Of a DNA stretch of 64,000 nucleotides, positions 36,076 to 48,098 are shown piece by piece. The DNA comes from Lucinisca nassula (lineage: Eukaryota > Mollusca > Bivalvia > Lucinida > Lucinidae). The notes below the pieces were generated by a model, which saw nothing but the letters and a program-made list of their open reading frames with translations, was not told the origin of the DNA and searched no databases. Position 1 is the first letter of the stretch. Every line of letters begins with the position of its first letter. Where the stretch lies: positions 116,431,037 to 116,495,036 of the forward strand of contig OY757011.1 of assembly GCA_963580285.1 (NCBI GenBank), in the 5' to 3' direction. A program made the position numbers and the translations under genes.

Positions 36076-36720
36076 ACGCCTGAAACACTGTTGGGCGGTC
36101 CTAACGGATACCCCTGAACAGAAAGAGGGAACAAATTATAACCTTGTAAATCCCATTTTTCTTTCTATATATACATAAAGTGGGGGTTGCAAGAGTTCTG
36201 ATTACATGGACTTGTTGAACTGATGACTAGACACAATGCAACCAATTTATCTTGGCAGTGTATGTTATCTACTTTAAGGTACATCATTAGCTAATTAGAA
36301 GCTATGGCAACACTTTCATTCTATTAATTTTGTGTTCAGTAACAATTCATTTGTTTGAATATGACATACAAACGTTTATTAGCGTGGCGGTTTGCAACCA
36401 GATGAAATGCATGCTGGTTAAATACATGTATGTACATTGTATATTCTTCTGTGTAGGTAGGCCAATGCCAAGACAAAATTGTTGTCGAAAATTAATTGAA
36501 CTATACTTTTCAATGGACCGAATGATAAACCCAGGAGAACCTATATAGTATAGATATGACAATAGTTTTTGCTCATAATTAGCATATAAAAGGGGTATTG
36601 TGCCTAGATGAAATATATTCGTTCAAACAAATGTTTAACTACAGTCGAACTTCAATAACTCGAATACCTTTGGGGCCATGAAAATTCATACGAGATAGGG
36701 GCAGTTCCAATTACTAAGCG

Positions 36721-36954
36721 TTAACCCATTTAGTACCAGAAACCCCAAAACGGGTAGGCTACCTTGGCAAACAGTGCAGGCCCAGATCAGACGCCGCAGA
36801 ACGCGGCGTCTGATCAGGGCCTACACTATTTGCTAAAAGTTCAGCCATTTTCCTGATCAATTTTGAAGAAAACACAACCTGGCACCCCTAAATTTTGAAA
36901 TGGACTCCTGCTATATATAAGAAGGAAGATTCCATTTGGTACTAAAAGGGTTAA
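36721..36954 (+). mobile_element. TTAA MITE type A, intact
   Basis: Starts TTAACCCATTTAGTACCA and ends TTTGGTACTAAAAGGGTTAA (imperfect inverted repeats inside TTAA). The hairpin at 36766-36832 is nearly perfect (CAGTGCAGGCCCAGATCAGA, CGCCGCAGAACGCGGCG turn). 234 bp, intronic. Confidence 0.75.
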
Positions 36955-38121
<1,167 letters not shown>

Positions 38122-38137
38122 GACTCAAGAACAAGTT

Positions 38138-38435
38138 GCGGGCCCCGCCCATCAGGGCTTGAAGAAATATATGGGCTGCATGATGCTTCCACACAGAGCT
38201 GAAACCGACCCGCACACGAGTACTGGTAAACCGCTTAGAGGATCTAAGCCTGTCCAGGCAAAGCGGTGCGAGTCGGACAGTCCATGCTTATAAACCCTGT
38301 TGGTTTCATTGGGCGGCAGGGCTTGGGAGGTCATTTCATTTCAATGTCGGGTAAAAGTCCCACAAAACTGGAAGCGACATCTCCAAAATGACCTTTACAG
38401 TGTTGACGGAGACGTTAAACCTCAAATCAAACAAA
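38138..38435 (+). mobile_element. CAAA-tailed SINE, full length, reference copy
   Basis: Starts GCGGGCCCCGCCCATCAGGG, contains CGAGTACTGGTAAACCGCTT and TCGGGTAAAAGTCCCAC, ends GACGTTAAACCTCAAATC and (CAAA)n. Target duplication CAAGAACAAGTT at 38126-38137 and 38436-38447. The start is not clearly tRNA-like; I infer retroposition from tail, truncations and duplications. Confidence 0.88.
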
Positions 38436-38837
38436 CAAGAACAAGTTCAAAATAGCCATGGGGAACAAGCGATCCCAATTCAAGTTATCGAAGTTTTACT
38501 GTATTTGTTCCCTGCCTCACATTTTAGCAAGAGATATTCATTATTTATGAGCCGCATCACAAGAAATCCCGACCTCAGAGTTTGTGACCGGATAAGACAT
38601 AAACCTGCATGTACCGCTAGCTACATAGACTAGCAGGAGCATTGTTGTATCGGTTGTTTATCAATCTACCCAAAGTTACTAACCATAGAAACTCTTAAGT
38701 GCTTAAGTCAATGTGACTATCACTTATTGGTAGGAAGTCCAGGTAACTTATTTACAGAAAATAGCAGCGTGAATTTTATCGCAGTGAGGTCAGCTTGTTG
38801 CACAATAAGGTTATCTATAGACTCTGGGCTTGCTTGG

Positions 38838-38905
38838 TAAACAGTGTATACCCAGATCACACACCGCAGAACGTGGCATCTAATCAGAGTATACATTGTT
38901 TGCTT
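38838..38905. repeat. AAACAGTGTATACC hairpin
   Basis: Imperfect copy of the MITE hairpin core (GTGTATACCCAGATCACACA, inverse TAATCAGAGTATACA). Intronic. Confidence 0.5.
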
Positions 38906-39198
38906 TCAGTACAGGAATTAAAGGGTCAGTCGCCGCAAAAATCAGCCTGCGATCAGGATCTACGCCTTTTGCTTAAATCTGGAATTTAAGGGTCAAACGA
39001 AACAATTTAAGTCTCAGCCCAGGACTTTTTTCCCAGCCTACATTCAGAGACACATCAGTACTCTCAGAGATTTGATTTTTTAGATGTAGGACTAGAGGTA
39101 GTGCACTATCGATGCAGCGAATACAAACGTACTGAACAGTCTGCGCGATTCGCAAATGGCAAAATCATATGGCTCAAATATTATCTAAGAAACAATAC

Positions 39199-39290
39199 CT
39201 TTGCATTTATGTATCCTCTCTCGGTAAGATGATAGCCACCAAGTTTTCTAAGTAATGCTGTTATAGTTGAGCTGCAGTGAATCTTTAATG
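39199..39290 (-). CDS. Receptor guanylyl cyclase, exon D (end of cyclase fold)
   Basis: Acceptor TTTCAG and donor AAAG|GTATTG. Two bases complete the Pro codon from exon C, followed by 30 codons ending in phase 0 (92 nt). The peptide reads LKIHCSS, then LRKLGGYHLTERGYI, matching the conserved stretch of receptor guanylyl cyclases in which LKIH is followed by L.KLGG and ERG. The exon is too short to stand alone, but both splice phases agree with exons C and E. Its acceptor lies only 11 nt from the end of a TTAA-flanked palindromic MITE, so the branch point is probably inside that element. Confidence 0.95.
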
Positions 39291-39301
39291 CTGAAACAAA
39301 A

Positions 39302-39513
39302 TTAACCCTTGTCCTGCTGAATATTCATATATGCCACACCTACTACCGATTATCAACCAATCAGATTACCTGTAGCAAATTATTACAACAAATTCACAAT
39401 CTGAATGACAAACAATGTAGATCCTGATCAGATGGCTTCTTCAGAAGCCATCTGATCTGGATCTACATTGTTTCAAAGAAAAGGCATATCCGGGCTCAGC
39501 AGAACAAAATTAA
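39302..39513 (-). mobile_element. TTAA MITE type B next to exon D acceptor
   Basis: TTAACCCTTGTCCTGCTGAA on the left and CAGCAGAACAAAATTAA on the right, with hairpin 39409-39472 (AATGTAGATCCTGATCAGAT and inverse). Left end is 11 nt from the acceptor of cyclase exon D. Confidence 0.7.
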
Positions 39514-39654
39514 CGTCACATAACATTATGTAGAGTTGTAATTATCGAATCTGCACCAGGCTAGTCAATATATCTAATAAGAAATGAGAAATGTAATTAT
39601 GCAAACAAACATGCAAAAATCTAATATGGACGGGTTGTTCAAAGCATCGTTACC

Positions 39655-40114
39655 TTAACCCATTTAGTACCAGAAACCCCAAAACGTGTACACTGGCAAA
39701 CAGTGCAGGCCCACACACGAGTACTGGTAAACCGCTTAGAGGATCTAAGCCTGCCCAGGCAAAGCGATGTGAGTGTCAGACTGTCCATGCTTATAAACCC
39801 TTTTGGTTTCATTGGGCGACAGGGCTTGAGATGTCATTTCATCTCAATGTCGGGTAAAAGTCCCACAAAACTGGGAGCAACGTCTCAAAAATGTCCTTTA
39901 CAGTGTTGACGGGGACGTTAAACCTCAAATCAAACAAACAAACAGATCAGACGCCTCAGAACGCGGCGTCTGATCAGGGCCTCCACTGTTTGCTAAAAGT
40001 TCAGTCATTTTCCAAATAAATTTTGATGAAAACGCAACCTGACACCCCTAAATTTTGAAATGAACTCCTGCTGTATATAAGGAGGCAGATTCCATTTGGT
40101 ACCAAAAGGGTTAA
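39655..40114 (+). mobile_element. TTAA MITE type A, interrupted by a SINE
   Basis: Ends TTAACCCATTTAGTACCA and TTTGGTACCAAAAGGGTTAA. Without the insert it matches 36721-36954 throughout. TTAA is present at both borders (39655-39658 and 40111-40114) and once in the uninterrupted relative at 28672-28675. Confidence 0.85.
39714..39943 (+). mobile_element. 5'-truncated CAAA-tailed SINE inside a MITE hairpin
   Basis: Begins at CACACGAGTACTGG, mid-way in the family sequence, and ends with CAAACAAACAAACA. It splits the hairpin between CAGTGCAGGCCCA and GATCAGACGCC. Confidence 0.85.
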
Positions 40115-40250
40115 CGAACTTGTGACTTCAAATAAGCACACTGTCTATTACACCGATATTTTGGCTGTAAAATGAGAGTAACTGCATTTGCAAAAGCTAC
40201 TCATATGTTTGCTGCAAAAACGTTAGCATATCTGCCATATTAAGGGCATA

Positions 40251-41802
40251 TGTTGGGAAATACTTCCCACACCTAAACTCTGTATATGTTCAGGTATATG
40301 TTCAGTTTCATATACTGGCTCAAAATATTTAAAATAAACACCATATGTCACCCTGTTGAATCTTAAGTAATCTGAACTATAAGGAAATCAACCCAAATTG
40401 TTTTCCCAGAAATATCATAAAACAACCATGTAAGCAAATAGCATGTCAAAAATGACTTTTGCCCAGTTTGTAAACATTTATCTTAGTCAGAATGATATAG
40501 TTAAAGATACTGTTGCCTATCTTTAGCCTTTTGTTCAAGCTTGGAAAAGGTTTTGCAAATTTAAACCAATTGGCATCAACCAAACTATCTTTAAAAATCA
40601 TTTACTATCTGCAATATTTGGACCGTACAGAAAAATGCTACATTGAATTTTTCATAATACAAGTTTTTTTCACTAGGGGATGTTTTCTGAGAATAGAAAA
40701 TGAAGAATTGCTATTACATGGTAAAATACATATAAATTCTATGGAAAGATGGTGCATCACAATCGGATAACTTGTAAGTAAGTCTGGAACAATTTAGGTT
40801 GATCTCATATTAAGTAAATTCCGATTTTTTTTACAAAAGTCGCAATGTAACTGTTTTTATGAAATTTATACACGTAGCCAATCTGAACATGTTAAATAAT
40901 GCTTTGAACCAAAAACAATATCTACTCCACACATTTCAACCACTTCCTTAATCAACAACGGTAAAACGTTGGCTCTGGCATAACTTTCATTGTTGATGAT
41001 CATACAAAAAATGGCCGATTGCCACTATATGTCTTTAAAGAATCAACATTTAATAATATTTTCACAAACGTCATCGCAAGTTTTGAATAACTTTGTCGAG
41101 GATTTTTCCTTTTTACTTAAATTTTCAGTAGATTTTTAAGGTGGACCATGCTTCCGACTCACACTGGACTTCGGACTCTATGATAGCCCTATTTTAAACC
41201 CTTAACCCATTTTATATGGGAATTATAGATGTATAATTATCCCAATCCGACCATATACTGACCCCCCTACCCTTACCTCTACTGGTTTTAGTTTTGTTTT
41301 CTTTCGCATGCTTTACACATAATATGCTGTTTAGTTTCAGTACCGCTGCGTTCCAATACTCTGATATCTACAGGGCAAGGGCCTGTTTTGCTTGCAGCTA
41401 GATCGGCATCGGGCTTTTTTTTAGCCTTTTCGTCTACTTTATCCTATTTTTTTTCGATGGCATTTAGGAGACGTCTTTACATGGAGGATTGCTTAAGTAA
41501 TCGGCCGTTGACCCATGGCCACCAGTTGTTGTCAATTACTGCCGGTGAGCAATCTCACTGGGTACTGGTAAACTGCTAAGAGGGTCTAAGTCTATCCAGG
41601 AACAATGATTGTAACTGACCGGCCCGACGCGACCTTAGGTATTGACTAGGCCGAAAAAATACAACACATGGCACACATACACGGCAGCAGGCAAATTCAC
41701 ATAAAGTCAGCAAGATAACACACCAATATTCCTTAATGCGTTTTTAACTTGGTTTGGATTTTTCAAATGAAATTTGTCATATTTTCTGATTTCTGATACA
41801 GT
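40251..41802. other. Intronic DNA, weak SINE remnant only
   Basis: Between exons C and D. Near 41555-41670, GGGTACTGGTAAACTGC and ACTGACCGGCCCGACGCGAC recall the tRNA-Thr-type SINE body. No other feature supported. Confidence 0.45.
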
Positions 41803-41868
41803 CATAGATTGTATGAGCCCGTTAGAACAACCTCAGTGAGGCGGTTATGATAAGTTCCCAAGATCGCT
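41803..41868. repeat. TTAGAACC-family palindrome, degenerate
   Basis: CATAGATTGTATGAGCCCGT with inverse GTTCCCAAGATCGCTG; intronic remnant. Confidence 0.5.
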
Positions 41869-41984
41869 GTTTTCAGTAGAAATAAGGAAAATAATTGTAA
41901 ACCTTGTATGTGCTAGTTTTCTCTACATAAACGTGTTGATAGGCAGCTGGAAACTGAGAAATTGGTTGTAATAAATTGGATGTG

Positions 41985-42284
41985 GGCCCCGCCCATCGGA
42001 GCTTCGAGACATAGATTTGGCTACATGGTGCTTCCACTCATATATGGAATTGACCACACATGGGTGCAGGTAAACCGCTTAAAAGGTTAGCCTGCAAAGG
42101 CAAAATGGTGCGAGTCACACCGCTCATGCATATAAACCCTTCTGGTTTCATTGGGTGGCAGGGCTTGAAATATCATTTCATCTCAATGTCGGGTAAAAGT
42201 CCCTCAAAAATTGTAAGCAACTTCTCCAGAATGACCTAAATAGTGTTGACAGGAAGGTTAAATATCAAATCAAACAAACAAACA
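41985..42284 (+). mobile_element. CAAA-tailed SINE, full length
   Basis: GGGCCCCGCCCATCGGAGCT to the (CAAA)n tail. Flanks AATAAATTGGATGTG (41970-41984) and AATAAACTGGGACGTG (42285-42300) look like a diverged target duplication. Intronic. Confidence 0.75.
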
Positions 42285-42895
42285 AATAAACTGGGACGTG
42301 TTGGCGTCTGGTGGGCAATTTTAGCACCATAAATACTGGCAAATACCATAGAACAAGATAAGGTGGGCATTAAGGATAATTTGTGTCGATTCCCCATAAA
42401 AGAACATATGTTGTGGGTATTAATTTGACCCACCTTGTCGAGAAGAAATGGATACCCAGAATATAGGCTTTTATTGAGAATTGACAAGAATTATCCTAAT
42501 CACCAAATACCCACCTTAATTGAGAAATAAGAAAAAATAGCCTTCAGTAATCACCAAAAATCCATCATATTTGTTGCCATGGGAAAACGTGACACTGAAA
42601 ATTATCTTTGATTGTTCTAGTTTACACTTGAAACTGTCACACGCATCTTATTATTTTGGGCTTTCATTCAATAAATATGTATATTTCTCAAAGTTTCCAT
42701 ATTCTACTCTTTTGCACATATCAACTGGTGACAGGAAAATGAGTGACCATGATGCTAAATGACTGTATAATTACATCAAATATAGTTACACCAATTTTGA
42801 TTCCCCTGAAAAATACCTTATTTGGAGCTATTGTGTAACATTACTGAAATATCATAATGGTAATATGGTATACTATTCTAGTGAATATCACTTAC

Positions 42896-42994
42896 GAACT
42901 CCAGTCGTTTCCATTCTACTGGCGGTGTTGACTGTGTCACCGAACAGCGTATATCTTGGCATCTTTAACCCAACAACACCAGCAACACAAGGAC
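42896..42994 (-). CDS. Receptor guanylyl cyclase, exon C (nucleotide-binding segment)
   Basis: Acceptor CTTTAG and donor GTTC|GTAAGT. Two bases complete the Gly codon of exon B, 32 codons follow, and one base starts a Pro codon finished by exon D (99 nt). The peptide includes [18 protein letters not shown], then [10 protein letters not shown]. The Asn and Arg of TVNTASR are the family's transition-state residues and are present. In typical guanylyl cyclases the residue after MPRY is Cys and takes part in guanine selection; here it is Thr. The codon is ACG on the coding strand. Everything else fits an active enzyme, so I read this as a real substitution rather than decay. Confidence 0.96.
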
Positions 42995-43069
42995 CTAAAG
43001 CATACCATGAAATTAAAGTAATTTATCATATGACGTCGCGTCTGAGAGTGTAATAACGTCATGTATTAT

Positions 43070-43384
43070 TTTCGATAATCTACTAGTGGATTAAATATGC
43101 AAATTAGCTAGATAAGTCCCGTAACGTTACATGTACGACGTCCTTAATGACGTCGCGTTTACTAACGGCGGAATATTGACATTTTTGTAAACAATCGTGA
43201 ATAAAATACGCTTTTAATGTCATATGATAAATAGAATCTTGCATTCGTGCTCATGTATTATTAAATTTATTAAACTCGTTGAGAAAAAGGGATAAAATGC
43301 TCGGCAAAGCCTCGCATTTTATCCCTTTTCCTCAACTCGTTTAATAAATTCAATAATACATGAGCACTCATGTAAGATCCTCTA
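43070..43384 (+). mobile_element. Long palindrome element (ATGTATTATT family), copy 3
   Basis: Flank CCACTAGTGG...GTAACGTTACATGTACGACG at the left and a strong palindrome at 43231-43384, with core arms 43249-43365 (GCTCATGTATTATTAAATTT and inverse). It starts 75 bp upstream of cyclase exon C's acceptor. Confidence 0.65.
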
Positions 43385-43751
43385 TATAAATCTGTACTAC
43401 ATATAAACAAAGACCCAACTCTACAAGATTAAACATAAGCAGAGGTAGCAATTGGACTTCTGGATCTGTTTGTCTTTAGTTTTTGATCAGGGTTGTTTTC
43501 TGTTCCGAACATACCATGACTGCCACAATGGGCAGACACGTTACGTTGGATATGCATGTATAATGAAAAGTAGCAAGAATATCAATTTTCAGGGACGGAT
43601 AGAAGTACCTTAATGACACCAAAGGGAAAGAAGGGCACACACAAAGCAACGGAATTATGATTTAAACAATGTAATTTGGGAGCCGGAAGGTCAGTTTCTT
43701 TCCCCCCAAAAGCAAAACGGATATCGAAAATTAAAATCAAAGTACTGACAA

Positions 43752-44195
43752 CATTGAGTTCATTCTGAATCATTTTGAAAATAGACTTCTGCTTAAGCCG
43801 GTGCTAGAGGGCGTGGCCGGTGTTGCACTTTTCAGTACTGGTCATGAACAGGCTCAATAAAATCGAGTCTGCTATTTTCATTTATTTGGTTCCAAAGGAT
43901 CTAACTGTTCAGAACTTATTTATCTTCACTGCAGCTGGTGTTGTGCCGTGTGGTGGCCGTAAAACCTCTCCCTGCACATCATCTTAGTGCAGATTATATT
44001 TTCTGGTCGTCTGGGATCATTGAGTTTATTTTGAATCATTTTGAAAAAAGAGTTCTGCTTAAGCCGGCGCTAGAGGGCGTGGTCGTTGTTGCACATTTCA
44101 GTACTGAACAGACTCAATTAAAACCGATCCGCTATTTTCAGTTATTTGGTGTCTTCTTTGCTTCCAAAGAATCTAACTGTTCAGAACTTGGTTGT
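43752..44195 (+). repeat. Tandem duplication, ~265-bp offset
   Basis: GAGTTCATTCTGAATCATTT, GCTTAAGCCGGTGCTAGAGG and AAGGATCTAACTGTTCAGAA appear in the first copy (43755-43918) and with changes in the second (44022-44188). The GCTAGAGGGCGTGG block is the best preserved. Intronic, no gene. Confidence 0.65.
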
Positions 44196-44199
44196 TCGA

Positions 44200-44820
44200 T
44201 TGTCTCTTAGTGTAGATTGGGGAAATATTTCTGAACTGAGACTTTAAATTCTTTTGTTTAATCCTCAAATTCCGTATTATAATGACCCAGGACACGGGCT
44301 CAGTCATGATTTTACTTTTTACACAGCCCTGTTATAAGAAACAAACATCATAACAAAACAGACCCGTGTCACTTTTCATGTTAGAAACCCTAGACTAATG
44401 TCAAGAGTGACCTTGACCTTTGGTACTTGTCCAGCTTCATCCACTCGTTAAGCTAATTGAATATACCTAGTTTAAGTTTACAGGCAACAGCAGGTTTCGA
44501 AAAATGATAAAATGATACAGTCACTTACAGCGGATGAAATGTTGTTCTGAGGTCGTTTGTATTGCTTAGGCATCAATAAAAAATGGCTAGATTTCAATCT
44601 AAACAATATTGGAAGGCAGCATACACTAAAAACATTCATATAAGCCTCTCGTGTTTATATTGTTAACTAAATCTAATGGATGGTCTTTTTATATTTTATG
44701 ATTAAAACGTTTTTTGTTAATAAAGAGTGGATTCGGTATATTATGTCATAAGCATTTCACAGCTGTGGTCATTTTATAGCAAGAAAAGTTATGGAACAAA
44801 GTGCCATATCAAGTGACTCG
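44200..44820. other. Intronic DNA, nothing recognised
   Basis: Between exons B and C; no repeat family or exon supported. Confidence 0.5.
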
Positions 44821-44837
44821 ATTATGATTGCATTGTA

Positions 44838-45136
44838 TCGCCCCCGCACATCGGGGCTTGAAGAAATATATTGGGTTGCATGATGCTTCCACGCAGAGCT
44901 GAAACCGGCCGTACATGAGTACTGGTAGACCGCTTAGGGGTCCAAGCCTGTCGAGGCAAAGTGGTGCGAGTAGGCCCGTCCCTACATATTAACCCTTTTT
45001 GGTTTGTTTGGGCGACAGGGATTGAGAAGTCATTTCATCTCATGTCGGGTAAAAGTCCCACAAAATTGGAAGCAACGTCTTCAAAATGACCTAAACAGTG
45101 TTGACGGGGACGTAAAACCTCAACTCAAACAAACAA
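44838..45136 (+). mobile_element. CAAA-tailed SINE, full length
   Basis: Starts CGCCCCCGCACATCGGGGCT, ends GGGGACGTAAAACCTC and (CAAA)n. Flanks ATGATTGCATTGTA (44824-44837) and ATGATTGTATTGTA (45137-45150) differ by one base. Confidence 0.87.
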
Positions 45137-45520
45137 ATGATTGTATTGTACCATTTCGGAAAGAAACAGACAATGATAGCTCATTATTAAAGCGGTTTAG
45201 TTATAAACTTATAAACTAGAATTACTAGACCATGTCGACATGAACGCTGAATTTGCAGCATCAAATTCAGATTACACGCTCATTCTTTTGTTCTTTCTCG
45301 TTGAATTCGATAGATGGAACATCTAAACTGACAGTTCGATGTTTGTGGAATCCCGTGTTGAATTTACTAGTGTAAGTTTGACAGAGTTGAATTCGAAAAT
45401 GATTGATCAGTACAGCTTTAGCAAAATTATAAACCGACAACCACAATCAGCTAAAAGACTGGTCTTCTTTATACTTAGCACCCTGGCTTTCAACATGAAG
45501 AACATTACATTGTTATTTTT

Positions 45521-45597
45521 ATTGTTTTTAGGAAAGAATATTTAAAAATAATAATTATTATCATTATTATTTTTAAATATTCTTTCCTAAAAACAAT
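45521..45597. repeat. Perfect 34-bp inverted repeat
   Basis: Left arm 45521-45554 and right arm 45564-45597 are exact reverse complements around a 9-base AT loop; arm contains GGAAAGAATATTTAAAAATA. No relation to the other palindromes here. Confidence 0.92.
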
Positions 45598-45630
45598 ATT
45601 AGCTAGTGTTAATTCACTTTATTTTCATCA

Positions 45631-45635
<5 letters not shown>

Positions 45636-45666
<31 letters not shown>

Positions 45667-45745
45667 AGATAATAATAATAGTTGAAATAGGGGTAGTAGG
45701 AGTAGTAGAAGCAGTAGTAGTTGGAGCAGTAGGAACAGAATAATT
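45636..45745. repeat. (TAA)n and related AGTAG microsatellite
   Basis: About ten TAA repeats from 45636, then imperfect AATAATAATAG and AGTAGTAG runs, in a cyclase intron. Related short runs recur near 46690 and 46760. Confidence 0.85.
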
Positions 45746-45854
45746 ATTACTATCATCGATTATTAAAATTATTTTTTATTTTGACACAGCGCGCCTATAT
45801 AGGCAATAGAAAATAACTGTGTTTTATTCTGCAACAAATCACAGCTCGGAAGAG

Positions 45855-46255
45855 CGTGACGAGTGACGTCATTAAAAACTGCAAATTTATGACGTCACTT
45901 GTCGATTTCCTTGACGTTAGACGGTGTAACGTCATATTCTCGCATCGAAAACGTTAGAAAAGGATATAGATGCGTGTGTTTCAGTCGGTAATTTTAGCGG
46001 GATTTCTTCTAACAATGGCGAAAAGTTGGGAGATTTTGACAGAAACAACAACATTATTGCCGATTGTCAGCGTATTAGAATCGAAATATATCAGCTCTAG
46101 TCTGTGATTTGTTAAGCAATAAATCACAGTTTGTCGGTCAGTTGTAAGTAGAAAAAACACGCGTGCTACGCGCTTGTGATTTGTCTACTTTTCAACTGAC
46201 CTCCAAACTGTGATTTATTACTCAACAAATCACAGTTAGAGCTGATCTATTTCTT
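45855..46255. mobile_element. Inverted-repeat element with AACAAATCACAG motifs
   Basis: Smaller hairpin AGTGACGTCAT / ATGACGTCACT at 45864-45900, and a larger one at 46091-46250: ATCAGCTCTAGTCTGTGATT pairs with AATCACAGTTAGAGCTGAT, and GTCAGTTGTAAGTAGA with TCTACTTTTCAACTGAC. No coding sequence. Confidence 0.6.
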
Positions 46256-46388
46256 AATTATTACCATTAATTTCATAGTATTTCTGAGCAGTAGCAGTGG
46301 GAGTAGAGGTAAGTGTATATTTTTTATTGTAATCGTTTTTATTATTAAGATTATTATTTTATTATTATCAATAGTAGCATCAGCAGTA

Positions 46389-46688
46389 GTTTGTTTGTTT
46401 AAATTGAGGTTTTACACCCCCTTCAACACTTTTTGGTCATTTCTGGAGAAGTTGCTTCCAATTTGTGGGACTTTTACCCGACATTGAGATGAAATGACAT
46501 CTCAAGCCATACCGCCCAAACAACCAAAAAGGGTTTATATATAGGACGGTCCGATTCACATCACTTTGCCTGGGCAGGCTAAGACAACCTAAGTTGTTTA
46601 CCAGAACTCATGTTCGGTTAGTTTCAGCTCTGTGTGGAAGTATCATGCAGCCCAATTTATTTCTCATACCCCGATTGGCGGGGCCCAA
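46389..46688 (-). mobile_element. CAAA-tailed SINE, full length
   Basis: TTTGTTTGTTTAAATTGAGG at the minus 3' end and GATTGGCGGGGCCC at the minus 5' end. Inserted among AGTAGT repeats, so the target duplication cannot be defined. Confidence 0.8.
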
Positions 46689-47122
46689 TAGTAGTAGTAG
46701 TGGAAGAAGAATAACAGTATAATTATAATAATCATCGTTTTATTATTAAAATTATTATCAACATTATTATTATTATTATAATTATATATGTACATACCAA
46801 CAAACAATATTAGCTAGTTTTATCCATTTTATTGTCATCACTTTAAAATGCACATGTAATGCCCTCGTAAATCAGATTTTATGTCTAGAAAAATAAGGTT
46901 AACATTTAAACCCGCAATTTACCTGCAGTTGAATCGTTAGAAAATGCCATTTACACAGGATAATTATGGGTGAATTGTAAATTGTTTTCTGTCCCTTTCA
47001 ATTAACTGTTTTAGACTCCATTTGAAACAAATAGCTAAAATATTGCAAGAAACATAATCAAGCGATATCTTGTGGGCAGCTATATATTTATTTTTGTGCA
47101 TTCAAAAACGCTTGTTTCGGCG

Positions 47123-47250
47123 GTAAGGATCGAGATGTCATTCCTCTACGTGTCGGGTAATGGCCCCTCACAGTTTGAAGCAACATTTCCAGAATGACCT
47201 TAATAGTGTTGACATGGACGTAAAACCTCAATTCAAACAAAAAAAAACTC
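47123..47250 (+). mobile_element. CAAA-tailed SINE, 3' third only
   Basis: GGATCGAGATGTCATTCCTC to GACGTAAAACCTCAATTC and a CAAAC/A-rich tail, about 130 bp before cyclase exon B's donor side. Confidence 0.65.
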
Positions 47251-47375
47251 TTGCATCACGAGAACACGCCCATGTAATGTTGACACAAGTTTTCAGCTTA
47301 AAAGTTTCATTGTAATCGGCGATAAATGTTACAATGTATATGTTTAGACAGTTTTCGTAATGTAAGAAGGCATAC

Positions 47376-47619
47376 CTGAGTGTAATCCAATGCGAAGCTT
47401 TAGTGTATCATTTGGTCGATGCCGAATCTTAAATGATTTGATTTGCTCCAGTAGATGCAGTGACATTGAGGCTATTTCCCCAGCATGCAAATTGTCGTTT
47501 CTGACTGGAAGTCCTGAGACCACCATGTAAGCATCTCCGATTGTCTCGATCTTGTATACGTCATAGTTTTCTACTATCGCATCAAAACACGTATATAAAT
47601 CATTCAACATACAGACCAC
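47376..47619 (-). CDS. Receptor guanylyl cyclase, exon B (catalytic core)
   Basis: Starts in phase 0 after a TTTAACAG acceptor and ends one base into a Gly codon at a GTATGC donor: 81 codons plus one base. It carries the catalytic centre of the cyclase domain. [16 protein letters not shown] supplies the second metal-binding Asp (GDAY) and the Glu of KIETIGD that recognises guanine in guanylyl cyclases. The exon ends in LRIGLHSG, the conserved strand before the next exon. Introns on either side are 1545 bp (towards exon A, holding a retroelement copy) and 4381 bp (towards exon C, holding SINEs and a palindromic MITE). The reading frame is intact, with no sign of decay. Confidence 0.96.
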
Positions 47620-48098
47620 CTGTTAAAGGAAACAATTTCGTTTCACATAGTACTAGATTTTAAATTCGTTATATGCATGCTAACCAGAAAATTACACAGT
47701 GATAAGATAAGACTGGTATTTGCTAATAATAATTATTAAAGATTTTTGTCACTTCTTCTTTTGGGTATTCGCTTGGATGAGGCGGTTCAAATGAATACAC
47801 ATAACACTGGTATATCGCTTTAAACCGTTCCAAGATTCCATATGAGACCAAATTGATATTCAAGTTTCCCTGTTCAAAACTGACCAATGGCGATTCTGTG
47901 GTGAATATTGACTGAATCGAAGCTTCATACAAGTACAGTGTACGAGATGTACAAAGAATTAATAGCATATGAACAAGTAAACTGTACCAGTTGTTCAAAG
48001 AAATAAAACTAAATTGACACATTTGGTTCAATGCGGCTGGCAATAAGATTTGAAAAAAATTTAATGACGTCATTTCGAAATAAAATAGAAATAGAAAG

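Larger units (their letters stand above)
39632..40250. mobile_element. GTTGTTCAAA-type MITE interrupted by a TTAA MITE
   Basis: Outer parts GTTGTTCAAAGCATCGTTAC (left) and AACGAACTTGTGACTTC...GAGTAACTGCATTTGCAAAAGCTACTC (right) rejoin to match 28656-28720 once 39655-40110 is removed. The far right end is eroded. Confidence 0.7.
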
